A program made the translations under genes and the position numbers. The notes under the pieces were generated by a model, which worked only from the letters and a program-made list of their open reading frames with translations, had not been told where the DNA came from and did no database searches. Of a stretch of 64,000 nt of DNA, positions 13,401 to 29,900 are shown piece after piece. How positions within the stretch are numbered: position 1 is the stretch's first letter; each line of letters opens with the position of its first letter. Source of the stretch: Spirodela intermedia. Lineage: Eukaryota > Streptophyta > Magnoliopsida > Alismatales > Araceae. The stretch spans positions 3,635,001-3,699,000 of the forward strand of contig LR746273.1 in the NCBI GenBank assembly GCA_902729315.2. Direction: 5' to 3'.

Positions 13401-16400
13401 AACTTAAATCAGAGGGCAAACCTCCCAAGGTCCAAATTTAAACATTAGCTTTTGCAGTAAAGTGTGGTATAATGTCTAAGTGCATTAATCATTCTTTTCC
13501 TTCGGAGAAAAGGTAAAGATTGAAGCCATAATTTTTTTACATGCAGTGTACTTACTTAGCCCTGGTCCACTGTTGGACCCCCTAAAATTTACGCATCATA
13601 AAAGGGTGAGGAAAAGGGGAATTGCAGAACAAGGAGATGGAATGTAGCAAACGATCAGAAAGTTACAAATATTTCCTCCCAGATCCGATCAGATCCCTCA
13701 CTCAGAAGGCCCCATCCTATTTGAATCAGAATTAGATGCGTGGAATCGCTAATTCACGGAAAAATCGAATCCAGTTAGGAAAACCAAAAAGATGTGAAAT
13801 TTTATGCTGTTCATAATAAATATAAGGTGTAAATGTATTAAGGTTCCAAATCAAACACTTAAAAAAAGACCACACCCTTCATTAATTCCCTCACCTGTTA
13901 ATCTATCCCCCTAATCCCCTATCCTCTCCAGAAGGGAGAATAAGCTGGCATATAGAGCAATAGTGCATGACAGCCCGTGGACCACAGTGGTTGCAATTGG
14001 CAGCAGCACCTGGTTTTCCTTTTCCATCATTCTTTATTTACGGCCTGCAAATGTGACTGTTCCATCTTCCTCTAGTGTATCAGTTAAAAGTACTAGTTCC
14101 ACTGGGGACTAAGAGAACCTCAAGTTGCATTGTTTTCCTCAACTTTAACCTCACACGATGCTCAGGTACTCCCACTGAATCAGCCTATTTTGTACATCAT
14201 GCTAACATAAGGCATACCAAGTTTCTTTAGATATTTCAAAGAGCACTGCGATCCAATTCATAAATAATTGCTCATCTTCTTTGTCACAATCCTGAAATCT
14301 CTAGATCCTAAAATGCTGCATCATTTTCATCATACTAAATGGCTCATAAGTTTGTATAGAGAAACCACAAACCAAAAATGCTAGGTCAAGGATCACAACC
14401 TGAGGTCAACGGTATTTCATGAATCACTTAACTTGAGTCAAGGGTATTTTTTGCCTTCAATAACCCAGCTAACGAATAAAGTATGGCACACAAAATGACG
14501 ACCGTTTCATCCTGGCCATCATAAGCATTTGCTCAGAAATGCAACATTTCTAGCACCTAGGTTTCTTAGTCCAAAACCTCCCCTCGCCATGCTAAACAGA
14601 ATGACATAACTGAAGCTCCACCCTATCGTACAACATAGAAGATTCCTCAAATTTATATATGTTCAGCTTCTTTTTTGTTTCTAAAATGTCCTTCAACTTC
14701 ATCTCCTGTCATGGGCTCCCCTCTCCCCTTGACTAGTATTGAAACAAATAGGCATAGACTGTCCTGCGGCCCAAAGATGACCACACGACAATAATTGCAT
14801 TCATACAACCTTAAAACAATTTCTCCCAGTTTCCTCAGCATTTCTATAGACATTCATGACGATTCACCATGAACACGTATGCAAGACCCACATTACCGGA
14901 CCTCTTTGTTCCAGTAAACCCACTCTTGTCGCATTATACTTCACTATTACCAAGCAAACCCAACTCCAACTTCAAGTGATGCTAAGATAGTGTACAGCAG
15001 GAAAAAAATAATAATGAATACATCAATCCATTTGGCACCTTCATTTAAAAATCGCCATCAGCTCTAAACATTAGGATATTTTTTCTACATTAAAATCTTG
15101 TAAAAATATATTATTTAATTGTATTTAAGGAATCAGAAAGATAGGCGTGAATGCAAAAATTACATGAATTGCGTAGATTAGAGTAAGCCATTTGCACCTC
15201 CTATATGGTCAAAAGTTGTGTTTATTGCTGCAACCCATTTATCTCTCTCTGCATTGGCCCGTTCAACTAGCATTCTTCTATTTACATCTTCTGCTAATTT
15301 AGCCTCATGAGCTCTTCCTTCTGCTTCTGCCAGTGCTCGCACTCTGATTGTTTCCCGCTCTATCTCTGCCCTCTCCCTTTCTGTTTGCCTTCGCTGTGCT
15401 TGAATCTGCTCTTCGGTAGCACGTCGAGCTTGCTCCAGTCTGATGGATGATTCTTCTTGCATTTTCACAAGCTCTTGATTTCTTGCTCTTTGGCTTTCAT
15501 GCTCTGCCTGCACACAGGATTAAATAATTAATTTGATATTGTCTTATTTTATTTTACATGCAAATAAATTTTAAAGCATGCCTGCATCCTCTTCCGCGCT
15601 AATTCATCCTCATAACGGGCCATTTGAGCTTTAGTTTGTGCCTGCTGTTGAGTTAACTTTTTTTGCTCATCATATATTACCCGTTGCCTTTCCTACAAGA
15701 TAAAAGTCTTATGAATATCCGAATTATGTCAATTAGTAATCCTTGAACACGTAAATACCAAGAATTTTCCAAGTAAGAACATGAAGCATATCAAGCACTA
15801 TGTACTTCAGCACTGCACAGAAGTGATCACGTCCAACACTAAATCCTCTCAGCCGCAGTCTTTCTTGCTTTTTCCACCGGGTGCCCATTCAAGAGAAGAT
15901 ATTCCCATTAACTAACAGGAGCAGGGCCATTAGAATAGCAAAGTGTAGACATGGTAGTACAGAATCTCTCATTCTTGTGTATGCCAAAAAAATTGATTTA
16001 TAAATATAGAAGCAGAAATCAAGAGTTGACCAGACAAAGAAATTTGAAAAGGGCTACATTGCTGGATGGCCCATATCCTGTGTCGCGCCCATTGGTGAAA
16101 CAAACGCCCATTTTCATAAAGAATATTTATGTTCAAAGAAGAAGTGATCAAAGAAATGGAATAATGGATCACAGAGGTAAACTTCCACACAACCGTACAG
16201 TTTCATGTTGAGCTTGTAGGGCCAGGAACTCCGCCTTCTTAGTCGTCAACTCAACCTGCCTCGTCTCTTCCTGTTTCTTCATGATCTCAAAAACCTGACC
16301 ATGAGCGCAGGAAACGTCAAATTACATATTCGATCGACTGTACGACACGTCATAAACAACCAAAGGATCCACACACCTTCTTGGCTTGAGACGAGCTGTT

Positions 16401-16751
16401 GATCTCCTTGAGGGCTTTTGCCCCCCTCTCCAGCGCCTCCGGATCAAACCCGGCGGCCGTAGTTCTCGGGTTGTCGTTTCGAACCTTCGGTTGCTCCGCA
16501 GGCTTGTCCGCCGCTGCAGCAGCTGCACCGGAGCTCTCCGGTGCAGGGACGTGAGCCCCAGATGGAGAGGACGAAGAGGAAGATGGGGACGAAGATGAAG
16601 GTTGGGACGAAGGCGAAGGCGCCGGCGATGGCGAAGTAGAACCGAACGGCGAGAAGCGGAAAGGACTGTCGGCGTACACATTCTCCTTCATCAGAGACGA
16701 TGATGCAACGACTGCCGCCACGGCGGCAGCCACTGCCCTAGCAGCCCCCAT
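10500..16751 (-). CDS. ATAD3: ATAD3-type mitochondrial AAA ATPase
   Basis: Membrane-anchored AAA+ ATPase of the ATAD3 family, known from mitochondria (inner membrane, nucleoid organisation and membrane contacts). Eight exons: 16751-16377, 16294-16199, 15692-15582, 15507-15198, 13012-12922, 12181-11845, 11740-11592, 11007-10500, giving 658 aa. The N-terminus is Ala/Ser/Pro-rich, then comes the family block [21 protein letters not shown] long charged coiled coil follows (residues about 125-297), then a membrane segment ([20 protein letters not shown], about 308-328). The AAA module has Walker A GPPGTGKT (about 423-430), Walker [12 protein letters not shown] and sensor 1 ALATNRP, followed by [13 protein letters not shown]. 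The start MGAARAV was chosen because family proteins begin near there; an in-frame ATG at 16808 would add 19 residues. The intron at 15508-15581 uses a GC donor. The gene converges on the ZGRF1-like gene. Confidence 0.96.
13013..15197 (-). other. Long ATAD3 intron
   Basis: A 2.2 kb AT-rich intron between the coiled-coil exon and the transmembrane exon. No coding homology was seen on either strand. Confidence 0.6.
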
Positions 16752-19700
16752 CCTCCCTTGATTTTTCTCACTCTTCGGCTGGGAGGAGGTCCCTAGCTCC
16801 TCGGACACGCCATTGGAATGATCCAGAGGAGCTGGCGCGCCGTTGGAGGGGTTTTAACCGGTAGGGTTTAAGGAAGGAGGAAGAAGTTGGTATACACTTC
16901 ACTATCGGTTTGGTTACCTCCCTCCCGTATATCATCACTAAGAAGAGGTGGGTACTCCCGGTACACCACGGAGGGCCCCCCTGTTCAAGTCCCGGCTGCC
17001 TTACTGGCCAAGACTCTCCCACTTCGGTAGGATATCGAGATTAACTGTCCCTTTCAGACATTCGGTCCAATTTTCTGATTGTATGGGCACCCGATGGCAA
17101 AGTTGAGAGAGATATAGTTCATGCCTATTTGTATCCAAATCTCACTCTTAATGCATAAAGAAGGCATTGAGTCGACCCCATGGGTTGACCTGACAATCAA
17201 TGAATCAAACTCTGGAGAGAGAAAATTAAAGATTATCTCTAAGATTCAACACATCAAGCTAGAATCTCTCAAAGATCAAACATATCAAGTTGTATTTACA
17301 ACTGCTATGATAGCTGTAATTACTCAGGGCATGTCAAAAGAACAAAGTATTCAAAGAATCTCCTACTATATAGTTGCAATCAAATCTTAATCACTTGAAT
17401 TTCAAGGGATGAATTATTGGGCTATAAATAGTTTCTCTCAATATCTTCAAAATAACACATTAATATTACATTAAACCAATTAAATCATGTTGCAATCATC
17501 ATTCTCTTTTTAGTGCAAGTGCAATAATGTCTAAGCTTCTTTAAGCATCCAAAAGTTTATTGAACAAGGGAGGCACTTCACAACTCATTTATTATTCTAA
17601 CATGTGAACTCACTAAAGGGAATGCTATTAACAAGGGAAAAGTTAGATCACTACCTTAGTGAGATGAACCTATAAAATCTTAGTGTAAGGGGATTTTTTG
17701 ATCTTATAAATTTCAAGATTGATCCTATAACACATCAATATTATATTAAATATAATTATCAGACATTGGACTAGAACAATAAAGATTCACACGGCAGATT
17801 TCATAGTTAAATCTCTCAAATCTACCCCATTCTCTAAGGAGAAAGTCTTTATGTTCTAGTAAGTTTTGAGTGAAACACATTGACTCAATAATTTCTACAA
17901 GCCTCCATTGAATATACATACCTCAATGACCTTATGCTCTAGATCCTAAAATTCCAACAATCAACTACTAAATATCTTAGTCTCGACAAATTTATATGTT
18001 GAATGTTGAGGCTTCACCAAATCTATGTTATGTTTTATTTAGCTCTAGTGAATAACCACTAGATTCAACTGCTTCAGCAAACCTATGTGCTAAATATAGA
18101 GGTTTTAGTAAACCTCGAACAAAGTTGATAATAATTTAAGTTTTTTACAAATTCAGCCTAGAATTTTATTTGATTGAAAAACTTACACTGTGGATGGTTG
18201 AACACCATTGATTTCCTTTCTTTACTTGTGATCAGGATGAAGATTTAAGTTTGAACTCCTTAAAGGAATAGAGTAGATGAGAAGACGCTCTCTCTCATTT
18301 CTTCTATTTTTGCCCAAACTTTAATAATGGCTGAAACGCTCCTCTTATACTATATTATATGGTGTTCAATGATCGTTCCATTGCTAGATAATAGTCCATT
18401 TTAGGTCATGTATGCACCTAGAATCTAAATTCTAAATATACTTATTAATCTTCTAAAAATTATAATGATTAAAAATCATCATTTTTTTATGCATTTTATT
18501 GTATCGTGTTACTCTCCCAACAGTAATGCATGACTATCTATGGAAAACTTGCATCCAAATATGAATCATTTTACTTTTGAGAAATTTTCACATAGTTTAA
18601 TGATCTAATTTAATTTATAGGAATTTATACTTTCAATGTAACAAAAAAGAGAGATCAATTATTACACTTTTGTCATCATCAAACCAATTAAACATCATCA
18701 ATCATGAATTTGCACAGCCTCAATAAATGAGGCCCAAAACTAAACTTTAAAGAACTGATTTTTTTATAAATTAATCTTTAGATTTAGATTTCACTATATT
18801 TAAGTGAAGGAGAGTGGCATTCCATAAAAAAAACCTTTCACACTCATTTGAAATGTTTTGAACTCTTACCAATGTTTTTTGGAGTGACTTAAATTTTCAC
18901 TTAGGACGTTGCTAACTAATTGAGTATAAGAATAGACTAAAATGTCAAAGCTTTGAGATTTTATTATGAATGTAATTGTGTATAGTATAAACTTTATTCA
19001 TTACCAAAGCCTCCATGTTACACATTTGAATTGATTATCAAAGAAACATTTTTTTAAGCAGATAAAAGAAGCTCAAGCTTAATTATATTCTCTCAAGAAA
19101 CTTATGTTTGAACCTCTAACATTGTTCTTAAATGTTTTATTTAAATTATTTTTTATTGAATGTTATACGCCATGATTGAAAATCAGGTCAATTATCATAT
19201 AAGGTAACCAACTCCTCACTTTTAAGCAAAAAATCCCATTTTTCATTAAATATGATGTTATGTCATCATTTTGATAGCATAGAAAGAGAATTTACATTTT
19301 ATTATCCTTCGTTTATGATAAAGGTTAATCAATAGATTTTAAAATACTAAAGGCAGCAAAGTCAAAACATAACCATACAACACTAGTGACTCACCAAGCA
19401 TATGGGCCCTAGTAATACAATCTGAGTGTTGAAATAAAATCAACAAACAAGTAATGGATACCCTTTTACATGTATTAGTTCCCTACTAGTCGGACTCAAT
19501 GTAAAACAATTATTATTTATATGATGAAATGTAGCTATGAGTTCATGGATAAGTTAAGAACCATTTAATACTTTTATTAAGGGTGAGAAAGTAATTAATT
19601 GAGCCATTTTGCTCGTCAACTACTAGTCACACTTTGTTACCATAAAATTCTCAACTAAGTCAAGAATGTTTTTTGTTAGAAGATTATCATAACATGAAAT

Positions 19701-21200
19701 TCGTAACTATGTAAATGAGCTAAGAATATTGTCCACACAATAAATAAAAATATGTATTTCATTGGGGTTACTTAGAATAATTAATTGAGAAGCCATATTA
19801 CATATATTTACTTAAAATTTCAACAAAGAAATAAAGATAATGAAGAGCTTATATTAGGGGATCAAATGTTCTTCATGTTGCATTTGCATCAACAAAATTC
19901 TCTCCGATAAGTTTAATTATAAACTAAACTCTTAGTTTTAATATCCCTATGTAATTGTTGCCAAAATTGGTTCTACTACTTAAATATTTGATGTGCTCTT
20001 TCAGATCAAGAATATACCACACTTTTCATGCCTTGCAACGAAGTATCAAATTTCTTTCATTTCATCAATTACTCAAATAATCTCACTTACAATTGCAAAG
20101 AACCATAGACACTAGTGAAAAAGAGTGCAAGAAATGAGTTAACCTAAGATACATAGAAAGCATTTGAGTCGAAACACTACACAAAAAAATAGGAAAAATA
20201 GGAAAAAATGAAAAAAAAACCTGCAATACTCTAAAAATGGCCATTAAAAAATTTGCATCCTAAACAAGCATGCAGAGATGTGAGTAGATTTCTTTTCAAT
20301 CATTTTTTAAGTTACAAGTCCTAAAAATTCATGAGAGGTCAATCACTGTACATAAAGAATGTCCTCTCCATATCTCAACAAGAGAAAAATACATTTTATG
20401 ATAGAAATCAATGCTTCAACCTCAAGTCTAGGTTCTTCTGTATACAATATGCTTAGATTCCTCACTCATTTTCTTAATCAATGCCCATAGAATCGGTCAC
20501 TACATTATTCAGACCCATGTCCATAAGTCAATAGGTAACATGATATTACTGTTACATTTTATTATCCTATTGTGTCTACAAAAGTATCGATTGTATTCTA
20601 ATTGGAAAGTATATGTCTACTATCTAGAATTAGCATTTATCGAAGGGTTCTTCCATAGTCTTTGAAATTAAATTAGAACTGTGTCCCAGATTACCCATCA
20701 TTCCATCTATCAATCCATCTCAATTGACTGGTCACTAAAGGATTCCTATTTAGGAGCATGAACAACATGATGTAAATGTACAATCCCTCTTCCTCTTAAA
20801 TTACCCAAGTATGATCTATTAAGATTTTTTAAAAAAAATAGAAAACTTCATAAATAAAGTATAAGTGATAAACCATGATTATATATAACATAATAATCTT
20901 AATAAATAAGGATTCTCTTCTGCTCTATAATCTTTATAATTCTAGTACTCTTCTTATATTTTTCTTATATTTTCCTTATATTTTCTAGTACTATGTAATC
21001 TTCTCCATACCATGTCAGCTTTGTAGATATATTGAAATTCACTCGATTAGAAATATCTATTTAAATATTTACTGGTCATTTCAATAATTTTTATGATATA
21101 TTAGATTTAATTGAAAAACAATGGGAAAGCATTTCTATATAAAAAATAAAAATACATCCTCGAGTTAGAGATGGTTTCGTGGTCCGACCAGACCGGCAAG
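16752..21200. other. Gene-free AT-rich spacer
   Basis: The left 300 bases are the ATAD3 promoter and 5' leader. From about 17050 to 21170 the sequence is strongly AT-rich with no open frame that resembles a protein. It has short degenerate internal repeats, for example the TTCTTATATTTT words around 20950-20990 and repeated 'CAAACCTATGT/CCAAATCTATGTT' words near 18010-18090. It may be decayed transposon sequence, but no terminal repeats, primer-binding site or polyprotein motifs were found. Confidence 0.5.
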
Positions 21201-21300
21201 ATCCGCCGCCTGTTAATATTCAATTAGGTCCGCGAGATGAACGCTGGAGATTGCATCTTGAAAAAAGAACGGTCAGGGGCTCCCCTTTCGTGGGAGTTTC

Positions 21301-21426
21301 TAGGGCTACTCGACTTCTTAAGCCCACGTAGGCCGCCGCCGACGCTTCGTCGCTCTAGCCCTCTTCTCGCGCCAGGTTCAGGACCCCGGAGAGCGTCGGC
21401 AGCGGGAAGAAACCCTAGCCGCAGCC
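21301..21426 (+). promoter_or_regulatory. RPS18 proximal promoter and 5' leader with telo-box-like motif
   Basis: A GC-rich, pyrimidine-rich leader contains AAACCCTAG at 21410-21418, nine bases before the ATG. This resembles the telo-box (AAACCCTA) enriched in plant ribosomal-protein gene promoters. A CCCACGTAG word lies at about 21322. The transcription start cannot be fixed from sequence. Confidence 0.45.
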
Positions 21427-23386
<1,960 letters not shown>

Positions 23387-23914
23387 TCTTTTTTTCTGCA
23401 TTATGTTCGTGTCATCGACCATGGGGAAGTGAGTAATGGCAGCTGTGGCTGTAGTCTATCTCCTTGGGGCAGATGATCGTAGGTTGACGTCGTGGGTTGC
23501 TCTTCCGTCAATGAATGAGTAGACTACTGAGTTTTTTCATGCTTAGAAACTTCGAATGCTTTAGAACAAATGCTTTTTGATGCCGATTTTTGGGACCGAG
23601 TCTAAAAGAGCTCATCGAATAGTGTCTTTCTTCTGATTTTCACAGATGATGATGATGATGATGATGATGGTTATGTGCCTAAAATCTTTGTAAACCCCTC
23701 TTTCGGCTTACTTTAAATCCGTCCAAAGGTAAATTGATAGAGTGAAAAACATCAGAAATTTGCTGTAGGATCTCTTAAAACAGAATTGGAAACCTTATTT
23801 CAGCAATAATGATTGGAAACATAGGAGATGGGCCAAAAAAAAAACCAAGTAATTTTGCCTTCTCTTACATATCCGTGGGGCATGTTCTCTGGGTAGAAGA
23901 AAAGTCAGACATTC
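23387..23914. other. Convergent 3' region between RPS18 and EMC2
   Basis: It contains the 3' UTRs of both genes and a GAT trinucleotide tract at 23645-23669. No gene was seen. Confidence 0.7.
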
Positions 23915-26900
23915 TTAGGAGATGAGCTTCATGCCCCTCAGTGTGGCTGTGAGAATGGCTACTTTATCAGGAGCCCTCTGCTTGTATTCCTTCAGAAGGG
24001 CTTCGGCGGCCAGGGATTGAAGGTCGGCGCTTTCCTGCTCCTTGCTGCGGCCCTTCGCCAGTTGGCTGATGGCAAAAGCACACTGCAACGGTAGGAAGGG
24101 GAGCCGTTAAAAACATTCCCACATGAGCCTATAGCCGGTTCCTCTGATCATCACCAGAGTGGAGAAGAGAAGTTAGCTCTCTTTACCATGCAGACACCAT
24201 AGAGAGCCCTGGTGTTCTGGCCTCCAGTTAAATCGATGGTGGATGCGTAGTACTTCTTGGCCGTCTGGAGATTCTCCAGGCCGCCCATTGTGTAGAGCAC
24301 CTAATCGAACGAAGCGCGAGCGATAGGCTCTTAGAGTAAAACTGTGGGCTCAAAGTTGTTTTATGTTTAGCCGCCGCGTCTCCACGAAGCAGGAAGGCCG
24401 GGGAACGTTTGAACACTTGGAATGATTTAATCAGAAGGGAAGGGGAGAGAGTTACTCACCTCAGCATAAGCTAGATGATAGAGAGGCACCGTAGGCTGGA
24501 ACAGGATCAGTTCCTCGTAGCAGAAGGCTGCTTGCTTGTACCTACGCAACCGACAAAGAAAGGTGAAAACCAGAGGACAAGTCTGATGAGCAGTGGAATG
24601 ATGGGCGATGGCAGGGCGAGAATTGTCTTACATCTGCTGTGAAACGTAAATCTCTGCGAGTTCTCTCCAGGCGTCATAGTCTGCCATGAATCTGAAATAA
24701 AAATTCGACCAGTTCGTCACTTGGCAGGAACCATAGGACGATGGCGCTTGGAACATTATGCGAATGGTAGATTAGTTTTTCATAAGACCCAGTAGGTACA
24801 TCTCTAGGTATTTGTTAAGGAGTTCCACTGCAGCTGAGAGGTCCCCTCGAGCCTTCGCCATCGCCACTTTCCTCTTCTGAATCGCCTGAAATCGTGGGAA
24901 TCTGATGTATTGCCTCTTTCTAAGTAGACAACTAAAAAAATTGGTAGTTTCCGGTCAATAAAAATATATACTTGATCGAGTGGGTTTTTCTCCAAAATCT
25001 GTTCATAGACTCTTTCGGCTTCAGCGAACTCTCCTTTTGCCTCAGATAGCATTCCATTTAACCGCCCTGCAGATATACCAAAATAAAATAAAATCACAAT
25101 GATATGAAGGTAATCTCTGACTGATGTTAACAAATGGAATTGTAGATATTTCACGGTTTGGTTATTTTCCAAGCGACTGATCTTCACAGTGATAATTTCT
25201 TATTACTGTTTCTCACCAGATAGTAATATGACCGGCATAACCTGCAAGTTGATGATTTTAGTATTCTTGCATATTATTTGGGGAGACCGAGGAATACCAT
25301 AATGTATGATAAAAGAAAGACGAACATGTTTATGATGTCCTCAAAAATTTGAAGTCCTCAAAAATTTTCTCTCATGATCGAATATAAGAGATTCAAGTTC
25401 TTCATTCAAACCCCTAACAAAAGCACCAGCATGCTCCATGTAATCATCTTATGACCCATCGCTAAGATACGCTCAAAAGCGAATACTTGACGAATGCTTT
25501 GAGGAAATCAATTGAAACCCCTTTACTTCCAAAATTTAGAGCAAATTCCAAAGGTTTGTGTAGATATTGCGGAGGTATGAAAGAAAATAGGGCAAAAGGT
25601 CTAAAGCTTATAGGGGATATGAGGGTTTCATCCGCATGCATGAGGCTTTGTCAGTAGCCCACCTTCATTATCTTGATATGCTATTACTTTCTGAACAACT
25701 ATCTCTATTTTGGAGTCGCTTAAAGAAAGTGGTCAGAAGATCATGTACGAGATGCGTGTGACTGAGGGTATGAACACAAAGTGAGGAAGGGACGGGAACA
25801 ATGTGACTGAGGGTATGACTGGGGGAAGTTTGTGCCAAATTTCAGCGGTAGGATTGTAGGATGGAAAAGAGAGTTTCTTCTGACCAATGGGCGGAGACTT
25901 TTGTGCAAGACTCAAGGAAATGGCACCTTTTAGAGGTGACTGAGAAAAATGAAGATAGGACAAGAGCATGAGGCATACAATGGAGGACATAAAATAATAT
26001 CTCAAGGAACTGGGAACCAATTGGATGCTCACTTCTGGAAACAATAATGTGAGGCTCACTCGTTGAAGAGCACTGTCTGTCACTTTGCTAGACAACCAAT
26101 GATGTGCATGCTTCAGTGTCAGAGACACCTGACTATAGGGATATGAGAGGAGACCAGTATTCAAGATCCAAGGGAATTTGAGAGGAACTGAATTTGCGCA
26201 GATTGGTGTGCTCTAGGGAGAATGATTGTCCTCTAGGGAGGAAAAACTGGTCAAGGTAGGTTATTTAGGGATGAAGATACCATGTAGATCATCGATGAAG
26301 TAAATCTCATCTTGCTTGAACTTGCCATTAAAGGATGATTGGTCTCCAGCGAGCAGAAATTTGTCAGATTAAGTCATTCAGGGATGAAGGTACGATATAG
26401 ATCAAATGTTCTATGACCGTCATCAATGAAGTAAATTTGGGCTTGGTTGATTTTGCCAATCATGTCAGACATGAATAAAACTTAGCCGGTAACATCACAA
26501 TCAACGATCAACAAACAAATAAAAATGCTAAAAGGATTACAGGTCAAAGGCATGATAGAATTGTCAGGCCTACTTGCCTCTGAGGGTTGGTAGGGGAACA
26601 AATTTGGATGCTAGGCCTAATAGCATGGGCAAAATTCTAGGCCTTTCTGTCATTCAGTAAGGGTAAATTCTTTGACTCTTTATGAAAACACCAACAAGAA
26701 AAGCTACTGACATGCTGATATCATTCCCACAGTGCATTCTCTGGAGAGTCCTAATAGCATGGTATGGTACTTTTCAACCATCCTGTCCTATGGCTTCTGA
26801 TATTCACATCAATGAATGAATGAGTAAGCTCTTCTGAAAAGAACGGCCATCATTCCTTAGTATCACCAGATCACAACAACAGACTCTGTTGATCAGATCA

Positions 26901-29900
26901 TCAAAGTTAACTAATAAAATATGCCAAAAATTCAAGAAAAAAAGTACACAAGGATTTAGGATGAGGAAAATCAAATTTCTAACAGACCAGAGTAGACAAA
27001 CCAAATTAAAAAATAAAGTACACAAAGTTTAAGTATATTCCACGTCACAGAAGACTACTTACCAACCCTCGTGCTCCCTGGAAATCTCTTTAAAAGTGTT
27101 GTTATACAGTCCTGGAATATCACCTCACGTGTTCAGCATTTTATTTTTGGCAACTAAAATTTCACTCTTGCAAACCAAAATATAATAATATAATATATAC
27201 TCAAGAGACCTAAAGAAATTTGTTTCAGGAAATATATGGCACCATTAAAATTCTAATATAAAGTTTAGTAAGACTATCAACAAGGAGCAGGAAATAAGAT
27301 ATTCACGAACAAATATTCTAGCATATGACCTTTATCATCAAAAGCGTCAGTAGTTTTCAAACTGCTTCATTTGAATTATTTCAAATTGCCACAGAAATAA
27401 AAAAACCAAAAATAAATTTTCATGGGCTCATATATAATATTCACCGATTGGGACACCACACCACAGGAATTTACATTTACTGGAAGGTGAGTAGTTCGCA
27501 CAAATGTCACTCGTTCGTGTCCACAAATTTGTATACTCAAGTGAGACCTAGGTGTGTTCACACAACGCTGGAACCCCATGCAAATATGCTTTGTCTGAAC
27601 GGTGAATTGTTTGCACCAACGTGACTGATTTATGAACACGACTTCATGTACAAAAGAGTACGTATTCTTTGGCGACATGAATTTATCTATGTGAGACCTC
27701 ATTTCCCAATTCCCTGGGCCATGTTCTTGCCAGGAAAAATCATAGATTTAGTATAGTAAAATTAAAAAAAATATGATAAAGGTTCAAATGCGTAGTCTTC
27801 AACCATGGACAGACTAGAGAAAAAATGCCATACGAAGACATGGAATCTTCAACAGTCTTTGTCAGAGAGAAGATGAAATTAATCAAATTACGCAATTGAT
27901 ATCATTGAGCAAATCAATGAATAACAGCTTGTGCACAAAACAGTGATAAATACTGAAGTTAGTGACATGACTGGGACGAGAAATTGGAAAAGGGGATACA
28001 ATTATTTTGATACTCGTGAGTAGCAAATTGATCATGTCTAAACATAAAAAAAGAGATACTGGAGGATATGCAACTTGAACTTCCTCCGTTCCTCTCTGTT
28101 TACCGACCAACTTCAAAGGATTCCCTAACCCTACGCGGTGATGCAAGATTAGATCTTAGATAGGGACTTTTATTAATTAAAAGGCATTCGAGATTGGGCT
28201 AAATCTTTCATGGATCCAACTTAATATGGATTCTTTATCCGAAACACCAAATAAGCAGGCCTTCTGAGCATCACGTTCAACTAACTATAGGCTGATCCTT
28301 TCTTTTAAGGGCATTCATCACTTTCTCCCATTGAAACTGGGCTAGAGAGCACAAATGCAGGTTCAGGTTCACTGATATAAATAGGAATCATCAAAAGCCC
28401 TTCCCTTAGACGATTTCTTCAGGCATGAGATATATACCATCTAAGCATAAATAAACAGAGAGTATCGAAGTAACTATACGCTAAGACATTGGAGTAGATT
28501 CCAGTCTAATTTTCCGAACCATTGTCCACCAGTGCGGCTATGCCAATTAACCTACCAGAGTTCTTTGTATTAATCATTGTAGCACTAATTACAGGAAAAC
28601 CTTTATTTTGGAAAAGCGAATAAAGTTCTTATTGACCAACGAAAGCAGCTGTAGCACAAATTAACTAACATACAAAAAAAAGATTCAGATTTTTCCCCAT
28701 GTTCCGTTTATAACGGCAGAAGAGAATAACCAGAAGTTGAAAACAGATGAAAAAGAGAACCTTTGCAATGTCAATCTGCTGGCAGTCCATAGCAGCAATA
28801 GCCACCTGCTCGTAAAGTGTCCATTCTGCAGCAGAAAACATACAAGTGTGAAGCTATTCCAATGAACTATGCTAAATGAGGCAATTACAACTGTGGAAAA
28901 CTTCAGGGGGAGCATAATAGAAAGGCTGACTAAGAAGCAATTTTTTTCCCATTACCACAAAGAAATTTTAAAAAGATCCCTAAATTTAAAATGGTTATCA
29001 GCTTACTTGAAATTCAGATATAAAATTATCACAGACATATACCTAAAGGAATATGTTGATGAGATCAGCTAATGGAAAATTGTCATTTTTCTTTAAGACA
29101 TAATCCTAACCCCGAAATCCAGATCATTTTTCCAATATAGGTTATTAAGTATGGGTAAAAAACTTAGGTTCACCATACTGAGACATGGCAATGGAAAACC
29201 CATAATAGTTAGCATATATCAACAACCTCTAAAATGTTAGCCTTGCATTTAGACTCAAAAACGGCAGCCATGACATGCCAGGAACTCAAAAAAATCCCCC
29301 ACCAAACATGAACAAATATCAAAAAAGCCATTTATTAGATTACTAGTTTCATCTTAAATGCTATTCATCTCAATCGCCACATCAATGATTGCAGCATTGC
29401 CCTCCCAAAGACTCGATGTTGTCTCAACCTACCATACCCAAGATGATGTCCACTGCACCAGCATGTCACTCCTGATGAGATTTATCCTTGGCAAAAATAA
29501 GATACAACAACATGAGAAGAACCGAGTCTAATAATAGAATTTGTGGCACTTGTTCCCCTCTGCATCATTTTTTCTCTCTTTTCTTCACATTCTTCCAAAA
29601 AACTAATCAACAGCTATATAATTGAAGAAAGGTCATGTGCTGAACACAAAATTCTGTGATTCATCACATCCAACAATCACTTGAGCTCTCATCCCATGGA
29701 GACAAATTTGATTCAGTGAAAGAAGCAATGAAGAAGGTTGACAGAAAGAGGGAAGGGACAAACATTGCAAAAGCCTCCCTCCCCCAGTCTCTTGATTTCT
29801 CAGACTAGATTAGATAAATGTTGAACCTCACTCTATCAACTTTATCGTCCTTCCTCAATTGGTTTTAAATTCTTGAACTCCAACGTTCCTTTGTTTTAAA

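Noticed and set aside
16975-17005. tRNA B-box-like word GTTCAAGTCCCGG
   Set aside because: No T-arm pairing, A-box, anticodon arm or acceptor stem could be fitted around it; at best a chance match or a degraded SINE.
17050-21180. Hidden gene or intact transposon in the 4-kb AT-rich spacer
   Set aside because: No open frame with protein character, no terminal repeats and no polyprotein motifs on either strand.
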